Below are positions 60,540 to 64,000 of a stretch of 64,000 nt of DNA, in pieces. Position numbers and translations under genes: made by a program. The notes under the pieces are model-generated. The model was not told the DNA's origin and made no database searches. It saw nothing but the letters and a program-made list of their open reading frames with translations. Source of the stretch: Sphingopyxis witflariensis (GTDB lineage Bacteria > Pseudomonadota > Alphaproteobacteria > Sphingomonadales > Sphingomonadaceae); assembly GCF_002205635.1 (NCBI RefSeq), contig NZ_NISJ01000015.1, forward strand, positions 22,680 through 86,679. The letters run 5' to 3'. How positions within the stretch are numbered: the stretch's first letter is position 1; every line of letters begins with the position of its first letter.

Positions 60540-60724
60540 TGCATTGCCCTCCCGCGCTGCTCGCACATTTCCAGAAGCGCCCCGAAATCTTCGCGCTCTC
60601 CCAAATGATCGGCCAGCTGCTGCACACAGGCAAAGGGCAGGCCATTTTCATGCGCTACCTCGCGCAGATAATCGTCGCGGGTTTCCGCACCGCATTCCCG
60701 GCACTTCAAAAGCAAATCCTGCAT
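60536..60724 (-). CDS. Small hypothetical protein with CxxC motif
   Basis: 62-aa protein MQDLLLKCRECGAETRDDYLREVAHENGLPFACVQQLADHLGEREDFGALLEMCEQRGRAMQ. The pair CRECG and a third and fourth Cys could bind zinc, but the spacing is not a classic zinc ribbon. GGAG lies 8 nt before the ATG at 60724. It is translationally coupled to the DUF3768 gene, which suggests a shared role. A longer frame up to 60853 is not supported. Confidence 0.6.
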   Translation of the reverse strand: MQDLLLKCRECGAETRDDYLREVAHENGLPFACVQQLADHLGEREDFGALLEMCEQRGRAMQ

Positions 60725-61321
60725 CTGAACACTCCTTCCTCGGCTGAAAGCCGCTTGCCAGCGGCATGCGGCCTGCCTTCCGGCGAGGATGGGAGGGGGA
60801 GGGTAAGCGGAATCGACGTCCTGGCGCGGGCCAGCGGGCACGGCCCGCCACACGGGGGCGGCTATTCCGCTTCGGGAAATGAGAGGGCAAAGCCCTTGGC
60901 GTTCCCGTTTGCATGCGAACAGAGGCGATCAGCCTCTCGCCCCCACAAGGCGGAAATCGACGGTGCCCTTGCACGGTGCGACGCCAGCCGGACGCCCTGC
61001 GCGCGGGCCTGTGGGCCAGCGGGTGTCCGGCAAGGAGAGAGGCAAGAGCGCCAGCGGGTCAGTCCAAAAGGGCCGCACCCTCAAGGAGCGCAGCGGGAAA
61101 GAGTGCGACCGCAGAAACTCCCGCTCATCTTATACCCGCTCCTGATCGTCACCGGATGGCCAAGACCCTAGGCTTGGTTCGCATTAGCGAATAGAGCAGG
61201 TTGCCGAGAGGCAGCGCATCCCTCGCTTGACTTACCAGTTACCAAACTATTTCGGATATGGTTTGTACGAAATTGAAGGCCGTTCCAGAAATTTAAGTAA
61301 CAGAAGTGGACGAATCGAATA
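60725..61321. other. Non-coding stretch in the island
   Basis: About 600 bp without a convincing gene: open frames on both strands (for example 60913-61194 and 60648-60974) have low-complexity, Arg/Ala-rich translations and no start signals. It holds the divergent promoters for the minus-strand pair and for the helicase; TTGACT at 61227-61232 is a possible -35 element for the latter. Nothing else recognised. Confidence 0.55.
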
Positions 61322-63873
61322 GTGTTTACGCAGCTTCACGCACATTATCATGCCCACAAGTTGACCCTAACGGGTACGGATGACGATGCCTTCACGCGAT
61401 CGCTCACTTCGGCGCGAGTGGAAATGAACCCACATCAGGTCGATGCGGCACTATTTGCGCTCAAATCTCCACTATCAAAGGGCGTTCTACTGGCCGATGA
61501 AGTGGGTCTTGGAAAAACGATCGAAGCGGGGCTAGTTATTTCGCAGCGCTGGGCCGAACACAAGCGCCGCATCATTCTGATCGTACCCGCCTCACTGCGT
61601 AAACAGTGGCAGCAGGAACTATTCGAAAAATTCTCGCTCCGCAGCACGATCATCGAAGCCGCGACATATAAGGCGATGAAAAAGGACAAGATCGCCCGCC
61701 CGTTTGAAGCGGCTGATGGCATCGTGATCTCATCCTATGAATTTGCCGCGCGGAAAGCTGATGAACTGCGCGTCGTGAAATGGGATCTAGTGGTTTTTGA
61801 CGAAGCGCACCGTCTCCGGAACGTCTACAAAAAGGGCGGTTCTCAGCGCGCGAAGGAGCTGAAGGCTGCGCTACAAGACCCCTTTAAAATCCTGCTGACA
61901 GCTACCCCGTTGCAGAACTCTCTCATGGAACTTTACGGCATCGTCTCGGTGATCGACGAGGAGCATTTTGGCGGCGAAAATGCGTTCAAAGCCCAGTATT
62001 CTGGCGCGTCGGCTAGCCCCAGCGCGCTTGATGTTCTTAAGGAACGCCTTGCGCCAATCTGTCATCGGACGCTGCGGAAGCAGGTTCAAAAAGCGGGGCA
62101 TATCAATTTCAAACGGCGCAACGCTCGTACGTTTACTTTCGATCCGTCGGCTGACGAGCTGATGCTTTACAATAGTTTGTCGGCGTTTTTGCAGCGGAAG
62201 GACAGCATCTCCTATGGCGACAAGGCCAACCAGCTTGTCGTCCTGCAAGTCCGCAAAATCCTTGGGTCATCGACCTTTGCGGTCGCCAGCTATCTCGACA
62301 AATTGATCGAACGGCTGCGGCGCAAGGAACGCGCGACGCTGGATATTACAGATGATGTGGAAGGCATCGAAATTTCTTTTGAAGAAGCGGACATCGATGA
62401 TGAGGCCGATGAGGTTGAAGCGATTGACCCTGTAAAACTGGCTGCAGAAATAGCCGAGCTCGAAACCTATCTGGACCTGGCCCGCTCGATCGGGAGTAAC
62501 GCCAAGGGCGAAGTGCTGCTCCACCAACTGCCAACGGTGCTCGATGAAATCGCCAACAAGGGCGGTAAACGCAAAGCGGTGATTTTCACCGAAAGCGTCC
62601 GCACCCAAACCTATCTGAACGAGCTGCTCAGCAAGCATGGTTATGCGGGGCAGATCGTCTTGATGAATGGCTCCAATGCTGACCTTGCCAGCAAGGATGT
62701 CTATGCCGCGTGGAAGGAGCGCCACAAGGGAACCGACAAGATTTCGGGTTCGAAATCGGCCGATATGAAGGCCGCGATAGTCGAAGCGTTCAAAGGAGAT
62801 GACAAGGCGATCCTGATTGCGACCGAAAGCGGGGCAGAAGGCATCAACCTTCAATTCTGCTCGCTGATCGTGAACTACGATCTGCCGTGGAATCCGCAGC
62901 GCGTCGAACAGCGCATTGGGCGTTGTCACCGCTACGGACAGTTGATCGACGTCACCGTGGTCAACATGCTCAATCTCAAAAACCAGACAGAGCAACGCAT
63001 TCACGATCTTCTTGCCCACAAATTCCATCTTTTCGAAGGCGTTTTCGGCGCAAGCGACGAAGTTTTGGGTACCTTGGTCAGCGGACTGGACTTTGAACGC
63101 GAAGTGCTTCGTATTGTGCAGGATTGCCGTACGCCCGAACAGGCAGAGTTTGAATTTGGCGTCCTCAAATCGTCGATTGAGGATACCATCAACGCCGACA
63201 TGGAAGCGGCGCGTGCCAAAGTGTTGGGCGCGCTGGACGCTGAAGTCATCGCCAAGCTCCATCATCGCGAGGCTGAATTGGCCACCAGTGTCCCAGAATT
63301 CCGGCAAAGGCTCCTGACAATCGCGAAAGCGGAATTGCCCGGCGCTGCGTTCCCCGCGCCAGACAGCCAGCGGTTCGATCTTGACGGACTCACGTTCACA
63401 ACCGAGTGGCCGATTGCCGATGACAATGACTGGCAATTCCTGCGCGTGTCGGATGGCCTGGGGTTGGAAATCGTCGAAGCCGCCAAGGCGCGCGATCATG
63501 CGAGCCAGTCCGCCGCTCTGACCTTCCGGCCCGATGATTTTCCCTATGCGGGGCAGATGGGTGCGGTGAAGGATTTGGCAGGGCAGTCAGGCTGGATGCG
63601 GGTGTTTCGGGCAGTGATGCCGACGCCCGATGCCCTGCGCGAAGACTTGCTGATCGCCTGCATCAGCGATGCCGGGGCGCTTATTTCGGGCGAAGTGGCT
63701 GACAAGATGTTCATGGTTCCCGCCAAAGGGACGCCATCCCTCGCGCAGACCGCTCCGGATGAAGCGGCGTTAAAGGTCATAGAACAAACGCAGTTTGCGG
63801 CATTTTCAGACAAGATCAAAAACGAAAATTTCGCATGGATTCAGGCTGAAGAAGACCGGCTGGATCGCTATGC
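61322..63873 (+). CDS. SNF2-family DNA helicase, 3' end replaced by an IS end
   Basis: About 850 residues read from the GTG at 61322, the only start codon after the in-frame stop at 61298. Superfamily 2 motifs are clear: ADEVGLGKTIEAGL (Walker A), LIVPASLRKQWQQEL, VVFDEAHRLRN (DEAH), LLTATPLQNSLMELYG, then in the second RecA domain IFTESVRTQTYL, IATESGAEGINLQF and QRVEQRIGRCHRYGQ. The arrangement resembles the RapA/DISARM-type SNF2 ATPases common in defence islands. The frame stays open to the window edge, but after RLDRYA (63873) it runs into repeats typical of an IS end, so the native C-terminus is lost. Probably a broken or altered gene. Confidence 0.85.
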
Positions 63874-64000
63874 TGTCAATCGGCGTGCAAACGGGACCCC
63901 CTATCGGCGCGCAAAAGGGACCCCCTTTCACGATGGCGCAAGGTTGATCGGACACGCGCCTTTGCGCTGCGCGCGGCGTAGGGAGGGCGGAGCCCGACCG
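63874..64000 (+). mobile_element. End of an IS21-like insertion sequence (continues past window)
   Basis: From TGTCAAT at 63874 two 21-bp repeats follow, CGGCGTGCAAACGGGACCCC(C) at 63881-63901 and CGGCGCGCAAAAGGGACCCC(C) at 63905-63925, 19 of 21 identical with a 24-bp period. Terminal TG and multiple internal direct repeats of this form are characteristic of IS21-family ends. The transposase genes would lie right of the window. Confidence 0.62.

Larger units (their letters stand above)
56086..64000. mobile_element. Left part of a tRNA-Pro-integrated genomic island
   Basis: Begins at the tRNA-Pro(GGG) 3' fragment and contains a tyrosine integrase, a gene with its own operators, an AbiEi/AbiEii pair, DUF3768 and a small partner, and a SNF2 helicase interrupted by an IS21-like end. 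The order and gene types are those of an integrative or conjugative element. The right end is outside the window. Confidence 0.8.

Noticed and set aside
60913..61194. 93-aa frame in the island gap
   Set aside because: Low-complexity Arg/Ala/Pro-rich translation, competing frames of equal length, no start signal.
62267..63499. 410-aa minus-strand open frame
   Set aside because: Antisense to the second RecA domain of the SNF2 helicase.
1..64000. CRISPR array
   Set aside because: No series of regularly spaced identical repeats was seen; the only tandem repeats are the 11-bp pair at 56265 and the 21-bp pair at 63881.

Overview
The window looks like a chromosome segment of a high-GC alphaproteobacterium, most probably a sphingomonad (Sphingopyxis/Sphingomonas-like). 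The signs are ChpT and CckA homologues, a GTTC-N7-GTTC SOS box at recA, an RpoH gene, a TonB-dependent receptor next to exported hydrolases, and an alpha-type RNase P RNA. This assignment is inferred from gene content only.

Region 1 (1-9457, minus strand) is a nitrate assimilation operon read in the order nasT, nasS, leader RNA, narK, an outer-membrane porin, nirB, nirD, nasA (cut by the left edge). Most genes overlap by a few bases. The leader between nasS and narK carries an intrinsic terminator and an upstream competing pairing, as expected for NasT (ANTAR) antitermination.

Region 2 (9582-19547) is an accessory cluster: two exported serine hydrolases of the beta-lactamase/DD-peptidase fold, a GntR-type regulator, a Tat-exported M28-like protein that has lost metal ligands, a TonB-dependent receptor and an SLC45-like MFS transporter. 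An identical palindrome, ATTATCGATAAT, lies in front of the first hydrolase and in front of the receptor and is a candidate operator. An IS1182-type element with a frameshifted transposase sits between the second hydrolase and the transporter gene.

Region 3 (19705-25470) is mixed housekeeping: two low-GC small genes, mtgA, an outer-membrane transporter-like protein, a membrane protein, a cupredoxin, rpoH and an RluD-type pseudouridine synthase. Region 4 (25719-32081) is a signalling cluster chpT, small membrane protein, cheA, cheW, cheY, cheB, cheR, without a chemoreceptor. Region 5 (32160-55985) is mainly core genome: an amidase, rnpB, an exported caspase-like/Sel1 protein opposite an EF-hand-like protein with a CRP-type site between them, greB, slt, dapA, smpB, an M13 peptidase, cckA with a single-domain receiver, recA, an arginase-family gene, GST, alaS, a holin-endolysin pair, a quinone oxidoreductase and a TSUP transporter. 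Four palindromic intergenic repeats occur here and in region 3.

Region 6 (56086-64000) is the left end of an integrated island. It starts at a 45-bp copy of the 3' half of tRNA-Pro(GGG), followed by a tyrosine integrase, an uncharacterised gene with two palindromic operators, an AbiEi/AbiEii toxin-antitoxin pair with its own repeats, a DUF3768 gene with a small partner, and a SNF2-family helicase. The helicase reading frame loses its identity at about 63873, where the end of an IS21-like element appears to begin.
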